DNA of 64,000 nucleotides from Lentisphaerae bacterium WC36 (GTDB lineage Bacteria > Verrucomicrobiota > Lentisphaeria > Victivallales > SZUA-371), in assembly GCA_020683205.1 (NCBI GenBank), contig CP085689.1, forward strand, positions 3,032,230 to 3,096,229, in the 5' to 3' direction. Shown here piece by piece: positions 11,012 through 19,349 of this stretch. The translations under genes were made by a program, and so were the position numbers. Within the stretch, counting starts at the first letter, position 1. Every line of letters begins with the position of its first letter. The notes beneath the pieces are model-generated. The model saw only the letters and a list, made by a program, of their open reading frames with translations. It had not been told where the DNA came from and searched no databases.

Positions 11012-11801
11012 TTTTCAACTTTTGCAAACAATGAACGACAATATTATTTTCTAATCTTAATTCATCATAGATTAAATAATTTATAAAAGCAAAAGTTAAC
11101 ATAAATCCAGTGAGTGCAATAAACATATTACGCACGAATAGTAACATTTGTATTTTAATATTTTCTTTCGAAGAAAACAATATGAATAATAAACTTAGCA
11201 CAATGAAAACAATCAATTCAGCACCCTCTTTGCGAAAGGCTGACGCTAATGCAGTAAAACCCCCGCTCAAAAACCAATAAAAACAGTTTTTATTTTTATA
11301 AGCTTTTAGTAAAAAATAAACCGTTACAGCAAAAAGCATTAGATAATGCCCATCTCTTATTAAGCGAGAACCTAGCGCAATTAATTTTGGGTGACTTCCA
11401 ACCACCCCTAAAGCAATTATAGCATAAAATCGCCGTTTAAAAATTAATTTCCCTATACCATAAGTAACAAAAAGTAATATTATTGAAGAAAGCAAACTTA
11501 AAAAATAAGCTACTGTAATTGGATCAAAACCACAATGCATTCCATAAGAAATTAGTAGTGGATAAAAATTTAAATCAAATTTTGGTAAACTTTGGTCTAA
11601 ATAAAAGGCTCTAGCGATATTTAAATATAATCCAGTATCGTCTTCAATATACGCACAGAAAAGGCAATAAAGAACTCTAAAAGCGATGCTTAAAATCAAA
11701 ACGCTATAAAAAGACTTTTTCAAAAAACTTTTATAACCAGATACCGAAATACTTTTCTGCCCACCATTCATGAATAACTGATTAGTCAATTTTTTAAACA
11801 T
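10992..11801 (-). CDS. Putative N-terminal half of a GT-C (GT39/ArnT-like) glycosyltransferase
   Basis: 269 aa from the ATG at 11801, which has GGAG nine bases upstream and overlaps the stop of the dehydratase gene by eight bases. After the first membrane segment comes CAYIEDDTGLYLNIARAF. The acidic pair in the first periplasmic loop followed by Y-x-x-hA-R is the signature of PMT/GT39-type lipid-sugar-dependent glycosyltransferases. Six or so membrane helices follow, then a stop in a hydrophilic loop after VKKWD. At 269 aa it is only about half the usual length of roughly 500-550 aa, and the next gene supplies the missing helices and soluble domain. Confidence 0.6.
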   Translation of the reverse strand: MFKKLTNQLFMNGGQKSISVSGYKSFLKKSFYSVLILSIAFRVLYCLFCAYIEDDTGLYLNIARAFYLDQSLPKFDLNFYPLLISYGMHCGFDPITVAYFLSLLSSIILLFVTYGIGKLIFKRRFYAIIALGVVGSHPKLIALGSRLIRDGHYLMLFAVTVYFLLKAYKNKNCFYWFLSGGFTALASAFRKEGAELIVFIVLSLLFILFSSKENIKIQMLLFVRNMFIALTGFMLTFAFINYLIYDELRLENNIVVHCLQKLKNVKKWD

Positions 11802-13683
11802 AACTCTTCTCCAACAACTCATTTAGTGAATCACGACATTTTTCTAATTTTTTATCTAGGGCATATTCCTCAAGTCTTTTAATATAATCATCTAATTGCC
11901 GATCATCAATAATATGCGCTGTTTTTTTAATAATTTGTACACGTGGAATTGAACTCTCAATAGCTTCCTCACCATAGGTAATCAACTCTTCAAACATTTT
12001 TTCTCCAGGGCGCAAACCAATAATTTTTATTTCAATATCATCATTTACATTAAGCAAATCTAACAATTTTTCAGCTAAAGTCATAATTTTAACAGGATCG
12101 CCCATTTCAAGTACAAAAATGTCACTCGCCTCAGCAGATGCACTGCACTCCAAAACTAACATCGCCGCTTCTGGTATTGACATAAAGTAACGTGTAATAT
12201 CTTTATGAGTGATTGTTACAGGTCCTCCAGCCTTAATCTGGTCAATAAAAAGAGGAATAACACTACCATTGCTACCTAAAACATTCCCAAACCTAACTGA
12301 GCTAAACTTAGTAACGTCCTTTCCATTCATAGACTGAATTAATAATTCACAAATTCTCTTTGTGGCCCCCATAACGTTGGTCGGTCTTACAGCTTTATCG
12401 GTTGAAATCATTACAAAATTTTTTACTTTATAATTAGCAGATAACATTGCTAATTTTTTAGTACCAATAATGTTATTTAAAATGGCCAAATCAATATGCT
12501 TTTCCATTAATGGCACATGTTTATATGCTGCGGCATGATAAACAATATCAATTTTATGACTCTGAAACACATTTTCAAGCATTCTTTTATCTTTTATATC
12601 ACAAATAATTTCTTCTGTTGCGATTGAATTATTTATTCTTACTACATCATGATTTGTTTTAAATAGGGCACTTTCAGCCATATCTAGCAATAATAACTTT
12701 TTAGGGTCAAAGCCAGCAACTTTACGTGCTAATTCTGAACCTATTGAGCCCCCAGCGCCCGTAATTAAAATAATTTTTCCATGCAAAAAATCCGCTAAAT
12801 TATTTAAATCCAAAACTACAGGGTCACGCCCCAATAAGTCATCAATATTAATTTCTTGAGGTATAATTTTTAAACTACTTGCATCCACAACCGTACTAAT
12901 ATCGGGAATTTTCTGAAATTTAACCTGTAGTCCAGCAACCCTGCAGTGCTCAACACATTGCGAAATAATTTTTTTAGGAACATGATTTATCGCAAATAAA
13001 ACGGTGTCAACATCATTTTGTTCTACGACCTTTACAATATCACTTATTGTACCAAGAACTTTTATTCCCTGAAAATGATATTTCCATTTCCTTTTATCAT
13101 CATCAAGAAATCCTACCGCAACGTTACGTTGATTAGAATTAGCAAAACTGTTTAATGAATTAGCGACAAAAACTCCTAAACTACCAGCCCCTACAATCAA
13201 AACTTTATTAACACCACTCTTGCCGAGTTTTTTGACTATGCCTTCATAAGAAAGTCTAGCGCTCATTTTTAACAATGAAATCAAAATAATACTATTTAAA
13301 AAATCTAAAGCAAAAACAGAATATGGAATATGATACCTTTTTTGCATCAAAATCAACCAAAATGTCGCAAAAATAAAGCTAATAAAAAAATTAATTTTAA
13401 CAACCGTAAAAATATCATATAAAGAAGTTAAAACGCTTACTAAACGGTGTCTTCTCATCAAAAATATTGCAACAGCTTTGAAGCATAAAATAATTGGCAA
13501 ACTTCGCCAACACACCATAAAAAGCTCATCACTCATATTAAAAAAGTCAACTCGTAAAAAATAACTCCCTATATAAGAAATAAAATAAATTAGCAAAAAA
13601 GCAATAAATAGTAAACTTTCACGCAAGAAAAAATATTTTCTAAATATTTTGTTAATTCGCAGCAAAGTAGCTATATAATTCAT
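11794..13683 (-). CDS. Membrane-bound UDP-GlcNAc 4,6-dehydratase (PglF/WbpM/CapD-like)
   Basis: 629 aa. Four N-terminal membrane segments (residues about 20-150) are followed by a CoA/NAD-binding-like domain (VLIVGAGSLGVFVANSL) and then the extended SDR catalytic domain. The catalytic domain shows NAD-binding ITGAGGSIGSELAR, VYHAAAYKHVPLME, and the active-site STDKAVRPTNVMGATKR. In that motif Met replaces the usual Tyr, as in the large membrane members WbpM and PglF. A late LRPGEKMFEEL motif is also present. It forms UDP-4-keto-6-deoxy-GlcNAc, the first step toward bacillosamine or QuiNAc-type sugars. It is the first gene of the glycan operon. Confidence 0.92.
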   Translation of the reverse strand: MNYIATLLRINKIFRKYFFLRESLLFIAFLLIYFISYIGSYFLRVDFFNMSDELFMVCWRSLPIILCFKAVAIFLMRRHRLVSVLTSLYDIFTVVKINFFISFIFATFWLILMQKRYHIPYSVFALDFLNSIILISLLKMSARLSYEGIVKKLGKSGVNKVLIVGAGSLGVFVANSLNSFANSNQRNVAVGFLDDDKRKWKYHFQGIKVLGTISDIVKVVEQNDVDTVLFAINHVPKKIISQCVEHCRVAGLQVKFQKIPDISTVVDASSLKIIPQEINIDDLLGRDPVVLDLNNLADFLHGKIILITGAGGSIGSELARKVAGFDPKKLLLLDMAESALFKTNHDVVRINNSIATEEIICDIKDKRMLENVFQSHKIDIVYHAAAYKHVPLMEKHIDLAILNNIIGTKKLAMLSANYKVKNFVMISTDKAVRPTNVMGATKRICELLIQSMNGKDVTKFSSVRFGNVLGSNGSVIPLFIDQIKAGGPVTITHKDITRYFMSIPEAAMLVLECSASAEASDIFVLEMGDPVKIMTLAEKLLDLLNVNDDIEIKIIGLRPGEKMFEELITYGEEAIESSIPRVQIIKKTAHIIDDRQLDDYIKRLEEYALDKKLEKCRDSLNELLEKSYV

Positions 13684-13800
13684 TGTTTCCTCAAATTTAT
13701 GGTGTTAACTCACCCCGAAACAATATATCATTTTTTAGTATAAACTTCAAATAATTATATTTTTTTTATTACACTAAATAAAGTTTTCATCTTTGCTATT

Positions 13801-14499
13801 TTAACTGCGCGCCGTCTGCTGAAAAGAGATTTCTTCAAAAGGCTGTACTACAACAAAGCCATCGCCATTAAATGCCATCTGCACCGACTCACCACTACCT
13901 CGTCCAAAAAAACTTTTTAAAGAAACATCAAGCTTCATTTCAGGTTCTAAATTCCCACTCCAAGCAATTGTCGCATTTGGATCAGTGATTAATGGATCAT
14001 TTGGTGTAACCTTTAAGACTAGCGGATCATAATGACTAGTAATCGCTACCATACCAGTGCCACTAAGCTTTAAATTAAACAATCCTCCAGCGATAATTGA
14101 GTTAACCTTTTTCATAATTTTAACATCCCATGCAATAGACTTTTCAAAAGCCAAAATATCATTCCCATTGACATAAATTGATTCACCTTGCAGATTTAAA
14201 ATAATGATTTTTTTCCCATCATCAGCTAAATAAACCTTCCCATTCCCTGAAGCTTTAGTTAAAGCAGCACCTTCACCTGTAAATGCCTTTTTAAGAAATT
14301 TACTAATACCATGTTCTAAAATACCTTCACGAGTAAATCTAACATCTCCTCGATAACTAATCATAGACCCCATTTTAGTCCACACTTCTCCATTCAAGTT
14401 TAACTCTAAAATACGATCACTTTCAAGTTCAAAAACACCGGCATTACGATCCTGTTGTTGATTCTTTTCAACAAATTCATTTAGGGAAAAAACTGACAT
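13801..14499 (-). CDS. AIM24 / TIGR00266 family protein
   Basis: 232 aa, with no signal peptide or membrane segment. The central motifs are EVWTKMGSMISYRGDVRF, LTKASGNGKVYLADDGKKI, and IAGGLFNLKLSGTGMVAITS with DPLITDPNATIAWSGNL after it. They form the beta-prism fold of the AIM24 family (mitochondrial biogenesis AIM24 and bacterial relatives). The molecular role is not established. It lies between the glycan operon and tRNA-Cys and seems to be its own transcription unit. Confidence 0.85.
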   Translation of the reverse strand: MSVFSLNEFVEKNQQQDRNAGVFELESDRILELNLNGEVWTKMGSMISYRGDVRFTREGILEHGISKFLKKAFTGEGAALTKASGNGKVYLADDGKKIIILNLQGESIYVNGNDILAFEKSIAWDVKIMKKVNSIIAGGLFNLKLSGTGMVAITSHYDPLVLKVTPNDPLITDPNATIAWSGNLEPEMKLDVSLKSFFGRGSGESVQMAFNGDGFVVVQPFEEISFQQTARS

Positions 14500-14587
14500 T
14501 GTAAAATCCTCTTGATTGTTTGTGGTAAGAATAAAAAAAAAGACCTTAAGAATAACTTCCTAAGCTCCTACACATAAAAAAGAAAAA

Positions 14588-14664
14588 TGGAGGCGTGGAC
14601 CGGATTTGAACCGGTGAATGATGGTTTTGCAGACCACTCCCTTAGACCACTTGGGCACCACGCC
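14588..14664 (-). tRNA. tRNA-Cys (GCA)
   Basis: The minus strand folds as a cloverleaf with acceptor stem GGCGTGG/CCACGCC and anticodon GCA in the loop CTGCAAA. The T-arm is CCGGTTCAAATCCGG. The discriminator is U73, as expected for Cys, and a genomically encoded CCA lies at 14588-14590. The length is 74 nt without CCA. Confidence 0.97.
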
Positions 14665-14789
14665 ATTGAATTTAATTATCAACAACAAGTTCTTCATTGT
14701 TGAGTCATTACTATAACCTATTTTTTTGATTTGTCTAGCAAATTTTTAATTTTTTTTAATAACTTTTTTATTACGATTTTTAACAATAA

Positions 14790-14827
14790 AAAAAGCTAAA
14801 GATTAACCTTCTAACCCTTAGCTTTTT
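14790..14827 (-). terminator. Terminator downstream of the ferredoxin gene
   Basis: Arms 14790-14799 and 14818-14827 (AAAAAGCTAA/TTAGCTTTTT) form a 10-bp stem. On the minus strand the stem runs into a U tract (TTTTTTTATTG). It lies just after the ferredoxin stop codon at 14854. Confidence 0.75.
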
Positions 14828-14853
14828 ACATAAATCTCTTAATTAAAAATTAA

Positions 14854-15018
14854 TTATAGAGAAATAGCCTCTACTGGACATTCGCCAACGCAAGCGCCAC
14901 AATCGATGCAATCGTCGCTAATTACTGCAACTCCATCCATTGAAATAGCCTCTACAGGGCAAGAGCTAACACATGCTTCACAACCAGTACATAAATCTTT
15001 ATCTACAACAGCAGCCAT
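14854..15018 (-). CDS. 2[4Fe-4S] ferredoxin (clostridial type)
   Basis: 54 aa, translated by hand from the ATG at 15018-15016, which has GGAG upstream. The two cluster-binding motifs CTGCEACVSSCP (about residue 10) and CIDCGACVGECP (about residue 37) are internal repeats, each followed by VEAIS. Such small ferredoxins carry single electrons between enzymes of anaerobic metabolism. Here a hydrogenase or radical-SAM enzymes are possible partners (inference from hydE/hydG elsewhere in the window). It is a single-gene unit with its own terminator. Confidence 0.95.
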   Translation of the reverse strand: MAAVVDKDLCTGCEACVSSCPVEAISMDGVAVISDDCIDCGACVGECPVEAISL

Positions 15019-15196
15019 TTTTAAATCTCCTAAAAATGTTAATTATTATTTATTAACGGTGCACTCAGCACCTCTTAAAAACCATAAATAAAAATAGATT
15101 ATTTTCCTGAATTTACAAGAAAAAAATAAAAAAAATAGTAATAATTATTATAGTTAGCTATACCTAACTTTTTATTAAATAACAACACTTTACATA

Positions 15197-15234
15197 AAAA
15201 AAGAATCTAACCATATTTGACTAGATTCTTTTTT
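15197..15234 (-). terminator. Terminator downstream of the symporter
   Basis: A 13-bp perfect inverted repeat (15197-15209 with 15222-15234, AAAAAAGAATCTA) has a T/A tract on both sides. It lies 22 bases after the symporter stop on the minus strand. Confidence 0.85.
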
Positions 15235-15255
15235 CTATAATTAAGAAATTATATC

Positions 15256-17286
15256 TTACTTATTATTTGCCGCTTCTTTAGTAGTTTTCATATTCCAGAA
15301 GTAGAACATCAAGAAAATTGTAACAGCTGAAACTACTGCTAAAATTGCTCCTTGCCCCATCTTTCCGTAAATAAACGACCCAGCACTAAATAATGCTGTA
15401 TAAACGCCAGCACAAGCAAAAATCATACAAACAATACCTAAGCCAATATTTTGTGCTTTATGTTCTGGAACAATAGCACGTCCTTGAGCTTCAGCATTCT
15501 TAATAATTTTATTCCACCCAATACCTCCAGCATTGATTTTTGTGCAGAAACGTTCAAGAATTTCATCACTATCACGTGGAGTAACTAATGTTACAACAAT
15601 CCAACCAACAGTAGTAATACCTACAGTCCATAAAATTGCTTCCCATCCAGCCATTCCCTTCAATTCAATTAACATTTTTTGAATTTTAGGAAAATTTGCA
15701 AAAGATTCTACCTCAAGTAAATTTCTTGTAATGTGGAAAAACAATGATGTTACAAAAGAAACAACCATCGCTGTAATTTCACTAAACGAGTTAATTCTCC
15801 ACCAAAACCAACGTAAAATAAACAGTAAACCAGTTCCAGCACCCATCATAATAATAATATCAAATGCCTCTTTTGCACTTTTTAAACATAATGCAACTAA
15901 AGCTGTAGCAATCATTAATAAAACAGTTGAAAGACGACCAACCCATACCAACTCTTTTTGAGAAGCATCTTGTTTGATAAAACGTTGATAAAAGTCGTTT
16001 ACAATATATGAAGAACCCCAGTTTAAATGTGTCGAAATTGTTGACATATACGCTGCAATTAAAGATGCTAAAATTAAACCTAACCATCCCTTATTTGGTA
16101 CACGTTTTAACATCGCTGAATAACTTGCATCATGAGCTAAATGCCCTTTATAGTCAGGGTATGACTTACGCAATGAAGTTAAACCACGGCTAGCTTCATC
16201 TGCTACTTTAATTTTCTCTTCTAAAGCTTTTCCTGCTGGACTTTTCTTTAATTCATCAGTCATAGCTTGATATTCAATTCTATACACCTTTTCATCCTTT
16301 GCAGCCTGCTCTCTTACAGCGTCTGAATCAAGAGGGAAAACAATTAAAGATGCTAAACCAACTATGATCCATGGCCAAGGACGTAATGCATAATGAGCTA
16401 CATTAAAGAATAAAGTTGCACTAATTGCACTCTTTTCATCTTTAGCTGCAAGCATTCTTTGAGCTAAATAACCACCACCACCTGGCTCTGCGCCTGGGAA
16501 CCATGCACTCCACCATTGAACAACTAATGGAATAATTAACACTGGCACAACTGTGCTTAAAAATGCATCTTTATTAGTTAAGTCAGGGAAAAAGTCAAGT
16601 TTACTAGCTATTTCTGGATTATTGGAAATTTTTTCAACCATTCCGCTCAATCCTCCGACATCATCGCCGCTAACAGCATAATAAGCAACGACAAAAGATC
16701 CTACCATAGCCATAACAAAAAGAATACAGTCAGTTATAATAACGCCTTTAAAACCGCCAAGTGACGAAAAAATAACCGTTACAATTAAAGCGTATAAAAT
16801 ACTTTCCCATGGCTCTAAACCAAGAACAATGCCGCCAATTTTAATTGCAGCAACTGAGACCGTACCCATAATTAAAACATTAAAAACAATCCCTAAATAT
16901 AGTGCTCTAAAACCACGTAGAAATGCCGCAGGCTTTCCGCTATAGCGCAATTCGTAGAATTCAAGGTCAGTAATAGCATTTGATCTACGCCACAATCCAG
17001 CATAAATAAATACCGTTAACATACCTGTTAAGAGAAAGCACCACCAGCTCCAGTTAGACATCACACCATGTTCTGAACGAATCAAGTTCGCAACGAAGTT
17101 TGGTGTATCTGTTGAAAACGTAGTTGCTACCATAGAAAAAGCCAGTAGCCACCATGGCATCTTTCCGCCGCCTAAGAAGAAGTCCTTCTCACTTTTGCTC
17201 GCACTTTTAGCAACAATAAACCCTATAGCAAGAGTCAATGCAAAAAAACCAAAAATGATCGCCCAGTCAAAATTTGTAACAGTCAT
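15256..17286 (-). CDS. Sodium:solute symporter (SSS family)
   Basis: 676 aa with about 14 membrane segments. The N-terminus (AKSASKSEKDFFLGGGKMPW and MVATTFSTDTPNFVANLI) is the conserved first part of SSS transporters, in which the A-T-x-x-S/T residues of TM1 help form the sodium site. A charged, largely hydrophilic stretch of about 75 residues (about 328-405, rich in K, E and D) interrupts the membrane part. Similar extra loops occur in long SSS proteins. The transported solute cannot be inferred. It is a single-gene unit between two terminators. Confidence 0.9.
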   Translation of the reverse strand: MTVTNFDWAIIFGFFALTLAIGFIVAKSASKSEKDFFLGGGKMPWWLLAFSMVATTFSTDTPNFVANLIRSEHGVMSNWSWWCFLLTGMLTVFIYAGLWRRSNAITDLEFYELRYSGKPAAFLRGFRALYLGIVFNVLIMGTVSVAAIKIGGIVLGLEPWESILYALIVTVIFSSLGGFKGVIITDCILFVMAMVGSFVVAYYAVSGDDVGGLSGMVEKISNNPEIASKLDFFPDLTNKDAFLSTVVPVLIIPLVVQWWSAWFPGAEPGGGGYLAQRMLAAKDEKSAISATLFFNVAHYALRPWPWIIVGLASLIVFPLDSDAVREQAAKDEKVYRIEYQAMTDELKKSPAGKALEEKIKVADEASRGLTSLRKSYPDYKGHLAHDASYSAMLKRVPNKGWLGLILASLIAAYMSTISTHLNWGSSYIVNDFYQRFIKQDASQKELVWVGRLSTVLLMIATALVALCLKSAKEAFDIIIMMGAGTGLLFILRWFWWRINSFSEITAMVVSFVTSLFFHITRNLLEVESFANFPKIQKMLIELKGMAGWEAILWTVGITTVGWIVVTLVTPRDSDEILERFCTKINAGGIGWNKIIKNAEAQGRAIVPEHKAQNIGLGIVCMIFACAGVYTALFSAGSFIYGKMGQGAILAVVSAVTIFLMFYFWNMKTTKEAANNK

Positions 17287-17452
17287 AATCTCGACAATTC
17301 CTTACTTTTGTTAAATTCTTACAAAATCTTTGTTTTAAATACTAAATATTTATTAATCTTCTGTTAATGTAACATTAAAAAAGAATATTTCTAGGAAACT
17401 TCTATAAAATTTTTTACATCTAGTGTTAAAAAGTTAATAAATATACAAAAAT

Positions 17453-17484
17453 AAAAACCCCAATTTAATGAATATGGGGTTTTT
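17453..17484 (-). terminator. Terminator downstream of the 58-aa gene
   Basis: Arms 17453-17461 and 17476-17484 (AAAAACCCC/GGGGTTTTT) form a 9-bp GC-cored stem with T tracts on both sides. It lies 33 bases after the stop of the small gene at 17517-17693 on the minus strand. Confidence 0.85.
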
Positions 17485-17516
17485 ATAAATCTTATCAAAT
17501 GTTGTGAAAACCAAAA

Positions 17517-17693
17517 TTAGATATTTGCCTCATCCCATTTAGCTTTACCAACAAATGCTGTCAAATTACGACCATCTGCAGTTTTTCCTTTGAAAGCGTA
17601 ACGCTCATTCCCAGGTTTGCCATATGTAACTTTTTCTGTTACTTCAGCTTCTACTTTAGTCTTCTCTTTCACATCATAAAATGTATGTTTCAT
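17517..17693 (-). CDS. Small uncharacterised protein, 58 aa
   Basis: Translated by hand from the ATG at 17693-17691. It begins MKHTFYDVKEKTKVEAEV and ends in AFVGKAKWDEANI. A near-perfect ribosome binding site (TAGGAGGT, 7 bases before ATG) and a clean terminator show a real, probably well-expressed gene. The protein is small, basic, soluble and predicted beta-rich, with no cysteine. It contains the segment YGKPGNERYAFKGKTADGRN. I do not recognise a named family with certainty. It is monocistronic, between the symporter and larC. Confidence 0.8.
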   Translation of the reverse strand: MKHTFYDVKEKTKVEAEVTEKVTYGKPGNERYAFKGKTADGRNLTAFVGKAKWDEANI

Positions 17694-17900
17694 TACAATA
17701 CCTCCTAAATGGGTTGTTTTTGGTATTACTAACCGTTATTTTATCTTTTAGCGTAAGAACTATAATTTTTGAGCAGAAAAACTCTGCATATAAATAAAAT
17801 ATTGAGGTTTTCTCTTTTTACAATAGCATTATAGTAAAAAAATCAAAAAAAATGCTATTTTTTAGCCTAAAATATCATAATTGCACATTTGCTCAATCTT

Positions 17901-19253
17901 TTATGCTAATAAATCGCTCAATTGTTGTGCTAATTCTTTAACGCTCAAGCCTTTTTCTTTTGCTAAACGTTCAATATCATTAAATTCAATTTTCTTTGAA
18001 ATAACCTCATCATCTAGCTTTCCATGTTTAATTTTAACTTCACCAAATTTACTTTTTTTCACTTCAAATTCTCGCTCTAAGATGGCTCTCTGAATTGTTT
18101 CAATTCTAAGCCCAAATGAAGTTGTTTCTTGAAACATTAAATTAATAAATTTCTCACGTTCTTCAAGACTACACAATACCGTTAGCTTATTTGCAAGGCG
18201 TTGTTTTTTCATTAGAATCGTTTCACAAAAAACATCAAGTGCTTCCTTAGCAATCAATTTATCTTGTACCGCCCCTAGTAATTCAGGGGTCATATCGTCA
18301 ATATTACAACTAATTTGACAAACAGAATCTATTAAATACCCCTTCTCAACCATTCCGTTTTCTACTATGTCTACATCAATTAACATCATGCGCAATAAAT
18401 TAATACGATTCTTTAATTTGCGATGACCAAACGAATTGACCGTCTTAACAATTTTTTGTGATTTTTTTCTCTCTATTGTATTTAACTGGTCTAAGGAAAC
18501 TAAAACTGCTGCTCCTGTTGGCGTTATTAACTCAAACGGCTCGTCAGTAGCACAACATTCAACATTTTTTAGTAATTCAGCTGTCGCAGGTGCTGGAATT
18601 GGCATTAATCCATGCTCACATTTAATCATCCCATTTCCCAATGGTAAAGCCGAAAAAGAAATTTTATCAATTTTTAATGTATCTAAAGCTATCGCAATAC
18701 CGACGATATCAACAATCGAATCAACAGCGCCAACTTCATGAAAATGCACCTCGGAGAATGATTTACCATGAACACTACCTTCAGCAACAGCTAAATTTTT
18801 AAAAATTTTTACTGCCAATTGCTTACTATTTTCATTTAATTCACTATCATTTATCATTCTCTCAATATCTGCAAATGTGCGATGCTCTGCGTGATAACCG
18901 TGATGAGAATGATCATGACCAATTTCGTGATGGTTGTGATGGTTGTGATGGTTGTGATGGTTGTGATGGTTGTGATGGTTGTGATGGTTGTGATGGTTGT
19001 GATGGTTGTGATGGTTGTGATGGTTGTGGTGTTTATGTACATGTTTATCTCCTTCATCTAAGACAACCTTCGTTTGTACTCCTGCAATCCCCTGCTCAAG
19101 AATATTTTGCTGTTCAATAGAAAAATAATCATCACTAATAACACTTTGTAGTTTTTCAGTAATTATGCTTAAATCAGCCCCTAAAGCAATTAATCCTCCA
19201 AGAATCATATCCCCACTAGCACCACCAATTGAATCAAATCTCAAAACTTTCAT
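17901..19253 (-). CDS. larC: LarC, nickel-pincer cofactor nickel-insertion protein
   Basis: 450 aa. LarC inserts nickel into the pincer cofactor of lactate racemase-type enzymes (CTP-dependent cyclometallase). The N-terminal LarC1 part has RFDSIGGASGDMILGGL, SEVHFHEVGAVDSIVDIVG, and MPIPAPATAELLK. The LarC2 part has CNIDDMTPELLGAVQDKL and ETTSFGLRI. In Lactobacillus the two halves are joined by programmed frameshifting; here they are one uninterrupted frame. Between about residues 76 and 125 lies a His/Asn repeat of about 11 HNH units followed by HDHSHHGYHAEH, a probable metal store. No larA, larB or larE was found in the window. Confidence 0.92.
   Translation of the reverse strand: MKVLRFDSIGGASGDMILGGLIALGADLSIITEKLQSVISDDYFSIEQQNILEQGIAGVQTKVVLDEGDKHVHKHHNHHNHHNHHNHHNHHNHHNHHNHHNHHNHHNHHEIGHDHSHHGYHAEHRTFADIERMINDSELNENSKQLAVKIFKNLAVAEGSVHGKSFSEVHFHEVGAVDSIVDIVGIAIALDTLKIDKISFSALPLGNGMIKCEHGLMPIPAPATAELLKNVECCATDEPFELITPTGAAVLVSLDQLNTIERKKSQKIVKTVNSFGHRKLKNRINLLRMMLIDVDIVENGMVEKGYLIDSVCQISCNIDDMTPELLGAVQDKLIAKEALDVFCETILMKKQRLANKLTVLCSLEEREKFINLMFQETTSFGLRIETIQRAILEREFEVKKSKFGEVKIKHGKLDDEVISKKIEFNDIERLAKEKGLSVKELAQQLSDLLA
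18934..19023. repeat. 9-bp tandem repeat encoding His-Asn-His units in larC
   Basis: Ten exact head-to-tail copies of TTGTGATGG (plus strand) run from 18934 to 19023, with degenerate copies at either end. On the coding (minus) strand each copy supplies codons for His-Asn-His in the LarC metal-binding loop. The unit is a multiple of three, so copy-number change keeps the frame. Confidence 0.97.
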
Positions 19254-19277
19254 TTTTATTTTCCTTTTTTAAAAAAT

Positions 19278-19316
19278 AAAACATTTTATCAATATTTGCG
19301 ATCAATAAAATGCTTT
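19278..19316 (-). terminator. Terminator downstream of the CDC123-like gene
   Basis: On the minus transcript a 12-bp stem (arms 19305-19316 and 19278-19289, one G-U pair) is followed by UUUUUU. It lies 34 bases after the CDC123-like stop and just upstream of larC. Confidence 0.7.
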
Positions 19317-19349
19317 AACTAATTTGAAGATATAGTTGGTTCTTTTCTT

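Noticed and set aside
18926-19030. Regular short repeat that might be a CRISPR array
   Set aside because: The 9-bp units are directly adjacent with no spacers and lie in frame within larC; readings rich in repeated Thr-Ile or Cys-Asp-Gly in other frames are artefacts of the repeat.
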